Notes under the pieces: model-generated
Databases searched by the model: none
Seen by the model: the letters and a program-made list of their open reading frames with translations, nothing else
What the model was told of the DNA's origin: nothing
Shown: in pieces, positions 36,194-44,300 of the stretch
Layout: each line of letters opens with the position of its first letter
Numbering within the stretch: the stretch's first letter is position 1
Assembly: GCA_000720845.1 (NCBI GenBank)
Contig: JODU01000033.1
Span: forward strand, 9,109-73,108
Direction: 5' to 3'
Source of the DNA: Kitasatospora aureofaciens
Lineage (GTDB): Bacteria > Actinomycetota > Actinomycetes > Streptomycetales > Streptomycetaceae
Length of the DNA: 64,000 nt
Translations under genes and position numbers: made by a program

Positions 36194-38035
36194 TCAGACC
36201 AGGCGCACCGGCTTCTCCGGCCGTATGCCCAGCTCGGTCATCCAGGCGCGCAGCGGACCCGGGTCGCCGGACTCCACCAGGCTGAGCACGCCGGGCGCCA
36301 GGTCCGCGGCGCGGGCGCCGGCGAACAGGAGCGACGGCCCGTCGAGCCAGTCGAGGGCGGGGGCCGCGCCGGCGGTGTCCATCGCGGCGCAGCACACCAT
36401 CGCCGTGATGTGCGCGGTGAGGATCTCCCGGCCGGTGCGCGGCGGCTGGAGCGGCAGCAACGGCAGCGCGCGGTCGTCCCAGAGGGCGGCGTCGGGGCCG
36501 ACTGCCGGTCCCGGCGCGGAGGAGGGTGCCCGGACTCCGGCGGGCCGCGCCTCGGCCTCCTCGCGGGCCAGCTGGGCGCTGAGCCCGGCGGCCAGGGCGG
36601 CGCCACGGGCGGTGGTGCCTTCGAGATCGTCGTCGTCGGCAGCGGGGGCGGGGGTGCCGTGGTCGCCGTGGTCGCCGTACGGCGGATGCGGGGCGTCGGA
36701 GTGAGCGTCCGGGCCGCTCCCGGTCCCTGCCTCGGCCCCGGCGCCAGGGGCCGCGGTGATCGAGGCGGGCGGGGTCGTGAGGTGGTCCAGGACCCGGGCC
36801 AGGGTCGGGCCGTCCGTGCCCGGCGCGGCACCCTCGGCGGCGCGGCGGACCCCCAGGGTGTCCAGCACGCGGTGCAGACGGGCCGCGTCCGTGCGCCAGG
36901 TCCGGTCGACGACCTCCTCGGGATACTCCGCCCACCCCACCGGCGACCAGTCCTGACCGGTCTCGGCGGGCCCGCCGTGGAAGAGGCGCGCGGCGAGGAG
37001 CGAGACCGCCTCGTCCATCACCCCGGGCTCCTCCAGCAGGTCACAGGCGGGACGCTCCCCCAGGCGGGAGGCGAAGCCCTCGGCCAGGCGGTCCCGGCGC
37101 GACAGCTCCGTGAGGGCGGCGACGACCCCGACGTCAAGACGCGAGGGCCAGCGGCCCATCCGCCAGGCGGGCAGCGCCACCCGGGTCAGCAGCCGGTCCC
37201 AGCCCGCGTAGGCGAGCCCGACCTGCTCCTGCGCGACGATCCGCAGACCGTAGTCCACAGCCTGTGCACGCTCGGCGGCCGCGGCCGCGACCCCGCGCTC
37301 CATCTCGGCCGCGTGTCCCCGGCAGCTGCGCAGCAGAAGCCGGGACGCCCAGCCGAGGCCCGCGCACGCCACGCGGGACAGGGGGTCGCGTCGGCCCGCC
37401 GAGGCCACCGCCACGGCGGCGTCCAGGCCCCGTATGAAACGCCGGGCCGCGGCTATGTCGGGGTGCGCCGAGGGCCCCGTACCGGCGACGACCGGGGCGA
37501 GGACGGCGCGCAGCTCGCCCACCCGCATCCACCACAGGAACGGTGAGCCGATGACCAGGACGGGCGCGGCGGCGCTCCGGCGGTGGGCGGGACCGCCCAG
37601 GCCGGTCGGGTCGTCCTCGTGCTTCACCGGGGGCGGCGGGCCGTGGGCCGGGTGGGTGCGGTCCTCCAGCCAGCTGTCGCAGTCCGGGGTGAGCGCTATC
37701 GCGGAGGGGGCGGGGACGTCGAGCCGGTCGGCCAGGTCACGCACCATCCGGTAGAGGTCGGGCGCCGACTCCTCGGCGACCGTGACCGTGGGGGTCACGG
37801 CGGGCCGGGAGCGGGCCACGACCAGGGCGACTCCGGCGGCGGCCAGCAGGACGATCAGCGCGAGGACGGACACCACCCAGCGCAGGACGTCCCAGCCGGC
37901 GCCCGCCAGGCGCCCGGTGGAGCCGCCGACGAGGAGGATCACGGCGGCGGCAGCGGGCAGCAGGGCCACGGCCAGCGCGCGGCTGCGGACCCGCAGCACC
38001 GCCAGTGCCCGGGAACGCGCCGCCTGTGCGCCCAT
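36194..38035 (-). CDS. Membrane protein resembling a degenerate M48 metallopeptidase
   Basis: About 613 residues. Two N-terminal membrane segments are followed by a soluble domain, a low-complexity Asp/His/Pro linker and a C-terminal domain. The segment VLVIGSPFLWWMRVGELRAVLAPVVAGTG has the spacing of M48 peptidases, which read ...LL...ELRAVLAHELxH; here the HExxH zinc motif is replaced by APVVAG, so catalysis is unlikely. The rest of the helical region suits an M48 relative. I chose ATG at 38035 (GGAG five nt before); a GTG at 38059 is possible. Function unknown. Confidence 0.65.
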   Translation of the reverse strand: MGAQAARSRALAVLRVRSRALAVALLPAAAAVILLVGGSTGRLAGAGWDVLRWVVSVLALIVLLAAAGVALVVARSRPAVTPTVTVAEESAPDLYRMVRDLADRLDVPAPSAIALTPDCDSWLEDRTHPAHGPPPPVKHEDDPTGLGGPAHRRSAAAPVLVIGSPFLWWMRVGELRAVLAPVVAGTGPSAHPDIAAARRFIRGLDAAVAVASAGRRDPLSRVACAGLGWASRLLLRSCRGHAAEMERGVAAAAAERAQAVDYGLRIVAQEQVGLAYAGWDRLLTRVALPAWRMGRWPSRLDVGVVAALTELSRRDRLAEGFASRLGERPACDLLEEPGVMDEAVSLLAARLFHGGPAETGQDWSPVGWAEYPEEVVDRTWRTDAARLHRVLDTLGVRRAAEGAAPGTDGPTLARVLDHLTTPPASITAAPGAGAEAGTGSGPDAHSDAPHPPYGDHGDHGTPAPAADDDDLEGTTARGAALAAGLSAQLAREEAEARPAGVRAPSSAPGPAVGPDAALWDDRALPLLPLQPPRTGREILTAHITAMVCCAAMDTAGAAPALDWLDGPSLLFAGARAADLAPGVLSLVESGDPGPLRAWMTELGIRPEKPVRLV

Positions 38036-38304
38036 CTCCACTCCACCGGTACCGGTCACGGCCGGACCTCACCCCCTCATCGCTGCCCTGTCTGTCCTGG
38101 ACCGTCCTGCTGCTCTGCTGCGCTTCGGGTCGTGCTCACTCCACCCACTGTGGCACCCGGCACTGACATCGCAATGCCGGTGGGCCAAGTGCCGGAACGC
38201 TTGCGCGGCACCATAGTTGGGGCCCTCGCCCTCGTCAGCCGTATGGCCCATCGGTCACTCGATGGAATGGCTTTGGGGAAAGGTGAGGACGGACAGCGAA
38301 GGTC
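38036..38304. other. Intergenic region upstream of the M48-like gene
   Basis: No gene is seen. A GGAAC-N17-GTT motif on the + strand near 38200 resembles an ECF sigma promoter but has no + strand gene downstream. Confidence 0.35.
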
Positions 38305-38336
38305 AGGCCCCGGCTCCTGAGACGGAGCCGGGGCCT
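38305..38336 (-). terminator. purD terminator
   Basis: A perfect 13-bp stem (AGGCCCCGGCTCC) with a 6-nt loop, about 40 bp after the purD stop. Three tandem GGTTC units lie between the stop and the hairpin. Confidence 0.85.
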
Positions 38337-38378
38337 GTCCGGTTCGGTTCGGTTCGGTGAACGGGGGCGGCGCAGGGG

Positions 38379-39629
38379 TTACGCGCCGGCCGCCTTGGCC
38401 GCGATGTCGGTGCGGTGCTGCGAGCCGTCGAGGCCGATGCGGGCGACGGCCCGGTAGGCGCGGTCACGGGCCTCGGTGAGGTCGGCGCCGGTGGCCGTGA
38501 CGGACAGGACGCGGCCGCCGGCGCTGACGACGGCGCCGCCCTCGGCGCGGGTGCCGGCGTGCAGCACGTAGGCGTGCGGGGCGTCCTCGGCGGCCACCGC
38601 GTCGAGGCCGGTGATCGGGTCGCCGGTGCGCGGGGTGCCGGGGTAGTTGTGCGAGGCGACGACCACGGTGACGGCCGCCTCGTCGCTCCAGCGCAGGGGT
38701 TCGAGATCGGCGAGGTTGCCGGTGGCGGCGGCCATCAGCAGACCGGCGAGCGGGGTCTTCAGGCGGGCCAGCACGACCTGGGTCTCGGGGTCGCCGAAAC
38801 GGGCGTTGAACTCGATCACGCGCACACCGCGCGAGGTGATCGCGAGCCCGGCGTACAGAAGCCCGGAGAACGGGGTGCCGCGTCGGCGCATCTCGTCGAC
38901 GGTCGGCTGGAGCACGCTCTGCACGACCTCGTCGACCAGCTTCGGGTCGGCCCAGGGCAGCGGCGAGTAGGCGCCCATGCCGCCGGTGTTCGGACCCTCG
39001 TCGCCGTCGAGGGCGCGCTTGAAGTCCTGGGCGGGCTGGAGCGGGCGCACGTTCTCGCCGTCGGTCACGGCGAAGAGGGAGACCTCGGGGCCGTCCAGGA
39101 ACTCCTCGATGACGACGCGGTCGCAGGCGTTCGCGTGCGCGCGGGCCGCCTCGACGTCGTCGGTGACGACGACGCCCTTGCCCGCGGCCAGCCCGTCGTC
39201 CTTGACGACGTAGGGCGCGCCGAAGGCGGTGAGGGCCGCGTCCACCTCGGCGGGGTTGGTGCAGACGTAGGAGCGGGCCGTGGGCACGCCCGCGCCGGCC
39301 ATCACGTCCTTGGCGAAGGCCTTGGAGCCCTCCAGCCGAGCGGCCTGCGCCGACGGGCCGAAGACCGGGATGCCCGCCTCACGGACGGCGTCGGCGACCC
39401 CGGCGACCAGCGGCGCCTCAGGGCCGACGACGACCAGCTCGGCGCCGAGCCGGGTGGCCAGCGCGGTGACGGCCGCGCCGTCGAGGGCGTCGACCTGGTG
39501 CAGTTCGGCGACCTCGGCGATACCGGCGTTGCCGGGTGCGCAGTGCAGCGCGGTGACGTCGGGGTCGAGGGACAGGGAACGGCACAGGGCGTGTTCGCGG
39601 GCGCCGCCGCCGATGACAAGGACCTTCAC
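38379..39629 (-). CDS. purD: Phosphoribosylamine-glycine ligase (GAR synthetase)
   Basis: An ATP-grasp enzyme joining phosphoribosylamine and glycine. The 416-residue protein has MKVLVIGGGAREHAL, VVVGPEAPLVAGVADAV, the ATP-grasp loop VVKDDGLAAGKGVVV and FNARFGDPETQVVL. The GTG at 39629 gives the standard MKVLVIGGG start, though the ribosome site is weak. It is followed by its own terminator. Confidence 0.96.
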   Translation of the reverse strand: MKVLVIGGGAREHALCRSLSLDPDVTALHCAPGNAGIAEVAELHQVDALDGAAVTALATRLGAELVVVGPEAPLVAGVADAVREAGIPVFGPSAQAARLEGSKAFAKDVMAGAGVPTARSYVCTNPAEVDAALTAFGAPYVVKDDGLAAGKGVVVTDDVEAARAHANACDRVVIEEFLDGPEVSLFAVTDGENVRPLQPAQDFKRALDGDEGPNTGGMGAYSPLPWADPKLVDEVVQSVLQPTVDEMRRRGTPFSGLLYAGLAITSRGVRVIEFNARFGDPETQVVLARLKTPLAGLLMAAATGNLADLEPLRWSDEAAVTVVVASHNYPGTPRTGDPITGLDAVAAEDAPHAYVLHAGTRAEGGAVVSAGGRVLSVTATGADLTEARDRAYRAVARIGLDGSQHRTDIAAKAAGA

Positions 39630-39736
39630 GGGGTGAAGCCTAATGGGAACCGGCCGGTGCGGTTTGTGCGGGCTTCCGAACGGACGGGCCACGGAGGCTT
39701 GTGCCTTCCTCCAGGCCCGGCGGGGGGCCGCTGGGC

Positions 39737-42121
39737 CTACTCGTTCGTGATCTCCTCGACCACCGTGGCGCCCAGTTCGCGGACCAGCAGCTCCTTGCCG
39801 GAGAGGGCCGACTCGTCGAGGTCCGGATCGTCGTCCTCGGGGATGTCGTCCTCGGGCGAGACCGGGGGCGGCTCGGGCGCCGAGGGCCGGGCCGCGGGGG
39901 CCGGGGCGGGCGCCGGGGCCGGTGCGGATGACTGAGGTGGCGCGGCGGGCGTGGCCGCGGGCGACGACGGCCGCTGGGCGGGCGCGCCACCGCCGAAGCC
40001 ACCTCCGCCGAGGCCGCCACCGCCTCCTCCGCCACCGCCACCGAAGCCGCCGCCGGATCCGCCGAAGCCGCCGGAGGGACCGGACGGGCCGGCGGCGGGC
40101 GGGGGCGCGGAGCCGCCGGAGGGGTCGACGACCGCGTCGATCTTCCACTGCACGTTGAACTGCTCGGCCAGTGCCTGCCGCAGCACGTCCTCGCTGCCGC
40201 TGCTCACGAAGTTGTCGCGGGCTCCGGCGTTGACGAAGCCGAGTTGCAGGGAGGTGCCGTCGAAGCCGGTCACCTGGGCGTTCTGGCTGAGCAGGATCCA
40301 GGTGAACCGGCGGCGGTTCTTGACCGCTTCCAGGATGTTGGGCCAGAGCGAGCGGGGGTCGACCCCCGACGCGCCGGGCGGCGGCGAGCCGGGCGCGGGT
40401 GCGGCCGCCGCGGGAGCCGGGGCCGGGGCAGGAGCCGAAGCCGGGCCGGCACCGGGGCCGGAGGGGGCATCGGAGGGGGCCGGTGTCCGGGGCTGTCCGC
40501 CGCCCGCCGGGGCGGCCGTGGGCCACCCGCCGGGGCGGCGTCCGCCACCCGCCGGAGCCGCGGTCGGCCAGGCACCGGGTGCGGGCGCCGGGGCGGAAGC
40601 GGCGGCGGGCGGGGGTGTCGCGGGTGCGGACGGGGCGGGCGCGGGAGCGGCGTCGACGGAAGGAGACGGGGCCTGGGGACGTCCGCCACCGGCGGAAGGA
40701 CCACCCGCGTCGGAGGCAGGACCGGTACCGGCATCAGGAGCGGCACCGGCGGCGGCAGCCGCAGCCGCGTCGGTGGACGGGCCACCGCCCGGCGCGCCCG
40801 CCGGAGCACCGGCGCCCGGCCCCCGCACCGCCGCACGGGCCGCGGCAGGCCCGCCGCCCGGCGGAACCGGAGCCGCGGCGGGCGCCGTACTCCCCACACC
40901 GGCGTGCGCCTCGGGCCCGGGCACGTACCCCATGGCGGGAGCGCCCGCACCGGCCGAGAACTGCGCCCCGCGCTCGATCCGGTCCAGCCGGGCCAGCACC
41001 GACCGCTCGTCGCCGTACGCGGCGGGCAGCAGCACGCGCGCGCAGATCAGCTCCAGCTGGAGACGCGGCGAGTGGGCGCCGCGCATCTCGGTGAGCCCCT
41101 CGTTGACGATGTCGGCGGCGCGGCTCAGCTCGGCGGCGCCGAAGGACCGGGCCTGCTCCTGCATCCGCTCGACCACGTCGGCGGGGGCGTCGATGAGCCC
41201 CTTCTCCGCGGCGTCGGGCACGGCGGCGAGGATCACCAGGTCACGGAGGCGCTCCAGCAGGTCGGTGACGAAGCGCCGCGGGTCGTGGCCCCCCTCGATC
41301 ACGTGGTCCACGACCCCGAAGGCGGCGGAACCGTCCCCGGAGACGAAGGACTCGACGACGGAGTCGAGCAGCGAGCCGTCCGTGTAGCCGAGCAGGGCGG
41401 TGGTCATGTCGTACGTCACGCCGTCGGCACCGGCGCCCGCGAGCAGCTGGTCCATGACGGACATGGAGTCACGCACGGACCCCGCGCCGGCCCGCACCAC
41501 GAGCGGGAGCACCCCCTCCTCGACCGCGATCCCCTCCCGGCCGCACACCTCGGCGAGGTAGTCGCGCAGGGTGCCGGGCGGCACGAGGCGGAAGGGATAG
41601 TGGTGGGTCCGCGACCGGATGGTCCCGATGACCTTCTCGGGCTCGGTGGTCGCGAAGATGAACTTCAGGTGCTCAGGTGGCTCCTCGACGACCTTCAGCA
41701 GGGCGTTGAAGCCCTGCGGGGAGACCATGTGGGCCTCGTCGATGATGTAGATCTTGTACCGGCTGGAGGCGGGCCCGAAGAAGGCCTTCTCGCGCAGGTC
41801 GCGTGCGTCGTCCACACCACCGTGCGAGGCGGCGTCGATCTCGATGACGTCGATGGAACCCGGCCCGTTCCTCGCGAGGTCGCGGCAGGACTGGCACTCG
41901 CCGCACGGGGTCGGTGTGGGGCCCTGCTCGCAGTTCAGACAGCGCGCCAGGATCCGGGCGCTGGTCGTCTTGCCGCAGCCGCGCGGACCGCTGAACAGGT
42001 ACGCGTGATTGACCCGGTTGTTCCGCAGCGCCTGCTGCAGCGGGTCGGTGACATGCCCCTGCCCGATGACCTCGGCGAAGGACTCCGGGCGGTAACGGCG
42101 GTAGAGCGCGAGAGACGACAC
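39737..42121 (-). CDS. dnaX: DNA polymerase III subunit gamma/tau
   Basis: The clamp-loader ATPase is 794 residues. It shows the start ALYRRYRPESFAEVIGQ, Walker A GPRGCGKTT, the zinc module CLNCEQ...CGECQSC, DEAH in IIDEAHMVS and the SRTHHYPFRL sensor. Residues about 410-620 and 700-790 are Ala/Pro/Gly low-complexity linkers around a C-terminal tau-like domain (SLWPNILEAVKNRRRFTWILLSQ), longer than in most bacteria. I chose GTG at 42121, which gives the common SSLALYRRYRPE start; TATAAC lies nine nt upstream with no ribosome site, suggesting leaderless translation. Confidence 0.95.
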   Translation of the reverse strand: MSSLALYRRYRPESFAEVIGQGHVTDPLQQALRNNRVNHAYLFSGPRGCGKTTSARILARCLNCEQGPTPTPCGECQSCRDLARNGPGSIDVIEIDAASHGGVDDARDLREKAFFGPASSRYKIYIIDEAHMVSPQGFNALLKVVEEPPEHLKFIFATTEPEKVIGTIRSRTHHYPFRLVPPGTLRDYLAEVCGREGIAVEEGVLPLVVRAGAGSVRDSMSVMDQLLAGAGADGVTYDMTTALLGYTDGSLLDSVVESFVSGDGSAAFGVVDHVIEGGHDPRRFVTDLLERLRDLVILAAVPDAAEKGLIDAPADVVERMQEQARSFGAAELSRAADIVNEGLTEMRGAHSPRLQLELICARVLLPAAYGDERSVLARLDRIERGAQFSAGAGAPAMGYVPGPEAHAGVGSTAPAAAPVPPGGGPAAARAAVRGPGAGAPAGAPGGGPSTDAAAAAAAGAAPDAGTGPASDAGGPSAGGGRPQAPSPSVDAAPAPAPSAPATPPPAAASAPAPAPGAWPTAAPAGGGRRPGGWPTAAPAGGGQPRTPAPSDAPSGPGAGPASAPAPAPAPAAAAPAPGSPPPGASGVDPRSLWPNILEAVKNRRRFTWILLSQNAQVTGFDGTSLQLGFVNAGARDNFVSSGSEDVLRQALAEQFNVQWKIDAVVDPSGGSAPPPAAGPSGPSGGFGGSGGGFGGGGGGGGGGLGGGGFGGGAPAQRPSSPAATPAAPPQSSAPAPAPAPAPAARPSAPEPPPVSPEDDIPEDDDPDLDESALSGKELLVRELGATVVEEITNE

Positions 42122-42173
42122 GCATACGAGGTTATAGGCGCCCACCGACAACCGGACCGCCCGCAAAGGAGAC

Positions 42174-42266
42174 GCCCCCCACGCACCCGCCAGAGCCGAC
42201 CTACCCTTGCTGCCTTCCGGCCCTGGGGGAGTTCAGTCAGATAGCGCCGCGTGAGGGGCTGGGCCA
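42174..42266 (-). ncRNA. ffs: Signal recognition particle RNA (4.5S-like)
   Basis: On the minus strand the apical loop CAGGGCCGGAAGGCAGCAAG carries the conserved GGAA tetraloop and asymmetric internal loop bound by Ffh. The outer arms CCCCTCACGC and GCGTGGGG pair to close a hairpin of about 90 nt. It sits just upstream of dnaX, as known for this RNA in several Gram-positive bacteria. The exact ends are estimated. Confidence 0.82.
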
Positions 42267-42336
42267 CACGTTACCCGATGTGGGGCCCCCGGAACGAGTT
42301 CGCAAGCACTCCCCGGCGTCATGTAATGTTCTCGGC

Positions 42337-42424
42337 GGAGGATTCGCCTAGAGGCCTAGGGCGCACGCTTGGAAAGCGTGTTGGGGGCAACCCCTCACGA
42401 GTTCGAATCTCGTATCCTCCGCCA
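42337..42424 (+). tRNA. tRNA-Ser (GGA), rebuilt across the attL junction
   Basis: An 88-nt class II tRNA with acceptor GGAGGAT/ATCCTCC, anticodon loop TTGGAAA (anticodon GGA), a long variable arm and encoded CCA. From 42369 (first anticodon-loop base) onward the sequence belongs to the att repeat, so the 3' half is supplied by the integrated element. Confidence 0.97.
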
Positions 42425-42456
42425 GTGCCTCACCGGGCACGATGTCGAAGGGCCCC
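42369..42456 (+). repeat. attL of the AICE
   Basis: An 88-bp direct repeat shared with 54422-54509, differing at one base (42443 T, 54496 A). The first 74 bp are perfect. It begins at the first base of the tRNA-Ser anticodon loop and runs through the tRNA 3' end into the left arm of the following terminator. Confidence 0.95.
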
Positions 42457-42476
42457 CTGGAAACAGGGGGCCCTTC
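42444..42476 (+). terminator. tRNA-Ser terminator supplied by the element
   Basis: Stem CGAAGGGCCCCCTG with a GAAA loop and its complement. Its left arm is inside the att repeat, its right arm outside. Confidence 0.85.
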
Positions 42477-42486
42477 GTCGTTGTCC

Positions 42487-43767
42487 CTACGCCTCGTTGT
42501 CCTGGTCTTTGTCCACAGCGAGGTTTTCCGGGGCTCCCCAGATGGCGCGCTCGATCTTCCGGGCCGCCTCCTTGAGCATGGGATCGGTCACGTGCAGATA
42601 CCGCGCCCGCATCCGGGCGGCGCCGCCCGGCTCCCAACCCATGATCTGGTCGATGACTCGGTCCGGGACCCCGAGCAGCATCAGCACGGTCCCCGCGGTG
42701 TGCCGGGCGTCGTGCAGACGCCCGTCCCGGACGCCGGCGTCTTCCAGCAGCCGCTTCCAGTCGTGGTAGTCCGTGTTCGGGCTGAGCGGCCCGCCCAACG
42801 GCTTGGTGAACACGTACTCGGACTCGGTCCACAGGTTCCCGGCCACCGCGCGCTCCCGGGCCTGCGCCTCCCGGTGGGAGCGGAGCATCACGACCAGCGG
42901 GCCCGGGAGGGGCACCGCGCGGCGTCCGGCGCGCGACTTCGTGTTCTTCGTCTCGCGTCGCACCTGCACCCGCGCCGGGCAGTAGCCAGCCTTCCGGCCG
43001 CACGGCGCCGCCTCGCCACACCCGTGCTCATACTTCGGCCGCAACCGGTTCCGGCGAAGCTTCAGGTACTCGTTGCCCAGGTCCACGTCAGACCACCGCA
43101 GGCCAAGCGTCTCCCCCTGCCGCAACCCGAGCGCCAGGGCCAGCATCCAGCGGGCACTGTTCCGGCGCTTGTTCACTTCGAGCAGGAGACTCTGCACCTC
43201 GTCGACCGAGTAGGGCTCTACCTCGTTCTCGTCCTCTTCCATCCGGGGAGGCTTCGCGAGCGCAGCAGCGTTCTTCGCCGCGTGACCGCGCCGCACAGCT
43301 TCCCCCAGGGCCGTACGGGCGGTCCGGTGGGCCTGGTGCGCGGTGCCCGCCTTGCTGCCGGCGCTCTGCATCCGGCGGTACAGGCTCTCCAGGTGCTCCG
43401 GCTCCAAGCGGTCGATGCGGTGCCGGCCAATGCCGGGCACGAGGTGCACCCGGACAGCCACCTCGTATCCGTCGTACGTGTTCTCGCTCACGGCGGGCTT
43501 GGCGATGTTTTCGACCCAGTGCTCAAGCCACTTCCCCACCGTCCACGGCTTGCCGGGCTGGCGCGCGGACCCCTCGTCTCGCTGCTTTTCCAGGCGCCGG
43601 ACCTCGTCCACCAGCTCCTTGCGCGTGGGCCGCGTCAGGTGCCGGCGGTAAGGCGTTCCGTCGTCCTTGTAGCCCATGGGCACACGGGCGTGCCAGCGTC
43701 CGTCTTTGCCCAGGTAGATGGCCGATTCGCCGTTGGCTCGGCGGGTGCGCTTCTTCTCCTCTGCCAC
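42487..43767 (-). CDS. int: AICE tyrosine-recombinase integrase
   Basis: A 426-residue site-specific recombinase with an N-terminal AP2-like arm-binding region, a core-binding SAM-like domain (about 75-165) and a catalytic domain with Arg216 (LGLRQGE), His352 and Arg355 (LHDARH), and nucleophile Tyr390 (RARYLHVT). A Cys-containing insert (about 250-263) lies within the catalytic domain. GTG at 43767 has GGAGGA upstream. The 3' end is 31 bp from attL, as usual for elements that integrate in tRNA genes, and it points toward the tRNA. Confidence 0.95.
   Translation of the reverse strand: MAEEKKRTRRANGESAIYLGKDGRWHARVPMGYKDDGTPYRRHLTRPTRKELVDEVRRLEKQRDEGSARQPGKPWTVGKWLEHWVENIAKPAVSENTYDGYEVAVRVHLVPGIGRHRIDRLEPEHLESLYRRMQSAGSKAGTAHQAHRTARTALGEAVRRGHAAKNAAALAKPPRMEEDENEVEPYSVDEVQSLLLEVNKRRNSARWMLALALGLRQGETLGLRWSDVDLGNEYLKLRRNRLRPKYEHGCGEAAPCGRKAGYCPARVQVRRETKNTKSRAGRRAVPLPGPLVVMLRSHREAQARERAVAGNLWTESEYVFTKPLGGPLSPNTDYHDWKRLLEDAGVRDGRLHDARHTAGTVLMLLGVPDRVIDQIMGWEPGGAARMRARYLHVTDPMLKEAARKIERAIWGAPENLAVDKDQDNEA
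42496..42515. repeat. 20-bp direct repeat near attL (possible Int arm site)
   Basis: GTTGTCCTGGTCTTTGTCCA is found here, inside the 3' end of int, and again exactly at 54305-54324 before attR. In the excised circle the two copies flank the att core. Confidence 0.55.
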
Positions 43768-43847
43768 TGGCAGTTCCTCCGGTTGGTACGAGGCAGACAG
43801 ACCGGAGCGCCGCCCGGCTGTCGGGCGGCGCTCCGGAAGGGGTCAGA

Positions 43848-44081
43848 TCAGGCGGCGCGGCGTTCGGCGCGGCGGCGGGCGAGGTAGGCGGCGGGGGCGT
43901 CGGCCGGAACGCGTCGGAGTCCGCCGATGGTCAGGGACTCCAGCTCTCCGGTGCGGATGAGGGCGTAGCAGGTAGTGCGACCGACGCGGAGGCAACGGGC
44001 GGCCTCTTCGACGGTCAGGAGAACGGGGGCCGGTTCGTCGACCTCAGCGCGCGGTGCGATCTCCACGGCGGCGGTGCTCAT
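43848..44081 (-). CDS. xis: Excisionase (MerR-type helix-turn-helix)
   Basis: A 77-residue protein with one winged helix of the excisionase/HTH_17 type (LLTVEEAARCLRVGRTTCYALIRTGELESLTIGGLRRVP). It bends att DNA to steer Int toward excision. GGAGACC precedes the ATG. It is 80 bp upstream of int, so both probably share a promoter in the iteron region. Confidence 0.92.
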   Translation of the reverse strand: MSTAAVEIAPRAEVDEPAPVLLTVEEAARCLRVGRTTCYALIRTGELESLTIGGLRRVPADAPAAYLARRRAERRAA

Positions 44082-44126
44082 GGAAGGTCTCCTCTTGGAC
44101 TGTCCGTCGGGGGGTCCCTCTGAGGG

Positions 44127-44300
44127 CCGCTACTTCCGCTACCGCCGCTACCGTGCAGGTCAGGGGCCTGTTCGTGGTAGCGGGAAGGGGTAGCGGTAGC
44201 GGATGGGTAGCGGGGCGGTAGCGGCAACCAGGGCCGGTTGCCGCTACCGCATTAGTGCTGGTCAGGCCACGTTTTCGGTGCCGGGTAGCGGAGGTAGCGG
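44127..44300. repeat. Iteron array GGTAGCGG/CCGCTACC with a hairpin, candidate origin
   Basis: At least ten copies of GGTAGCGG in either orientation: complement form at 44127 (7 of 8), 44136, 44145 and 44241; direct form at 44176, 44189, 44195, 44206, 44217, 44284 and 44293. A perfect 15-bp inverted repeat (44215-44229 and 44236-44250, GCGGTAGCGGCAACC) with a 6-nt loop lies inside. It fills the xis-DUF3631 gap and enters the 3' end of the DUF3631 gene. It may be the replication origin, an operator or both. Confidence 0.7.

Noticed and set aside
38190..38225. ECF-sigma-like promoter GGAAC-N17-GTT
   Set aside because: Faces a terminator and a minus-strand gene, with no plus-strand gene to drive.
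38069..38251. 60-codon minus-strand frame in the M48-like upstream region
   Set aside because: Atypical codon use and no ribosome site or homology.
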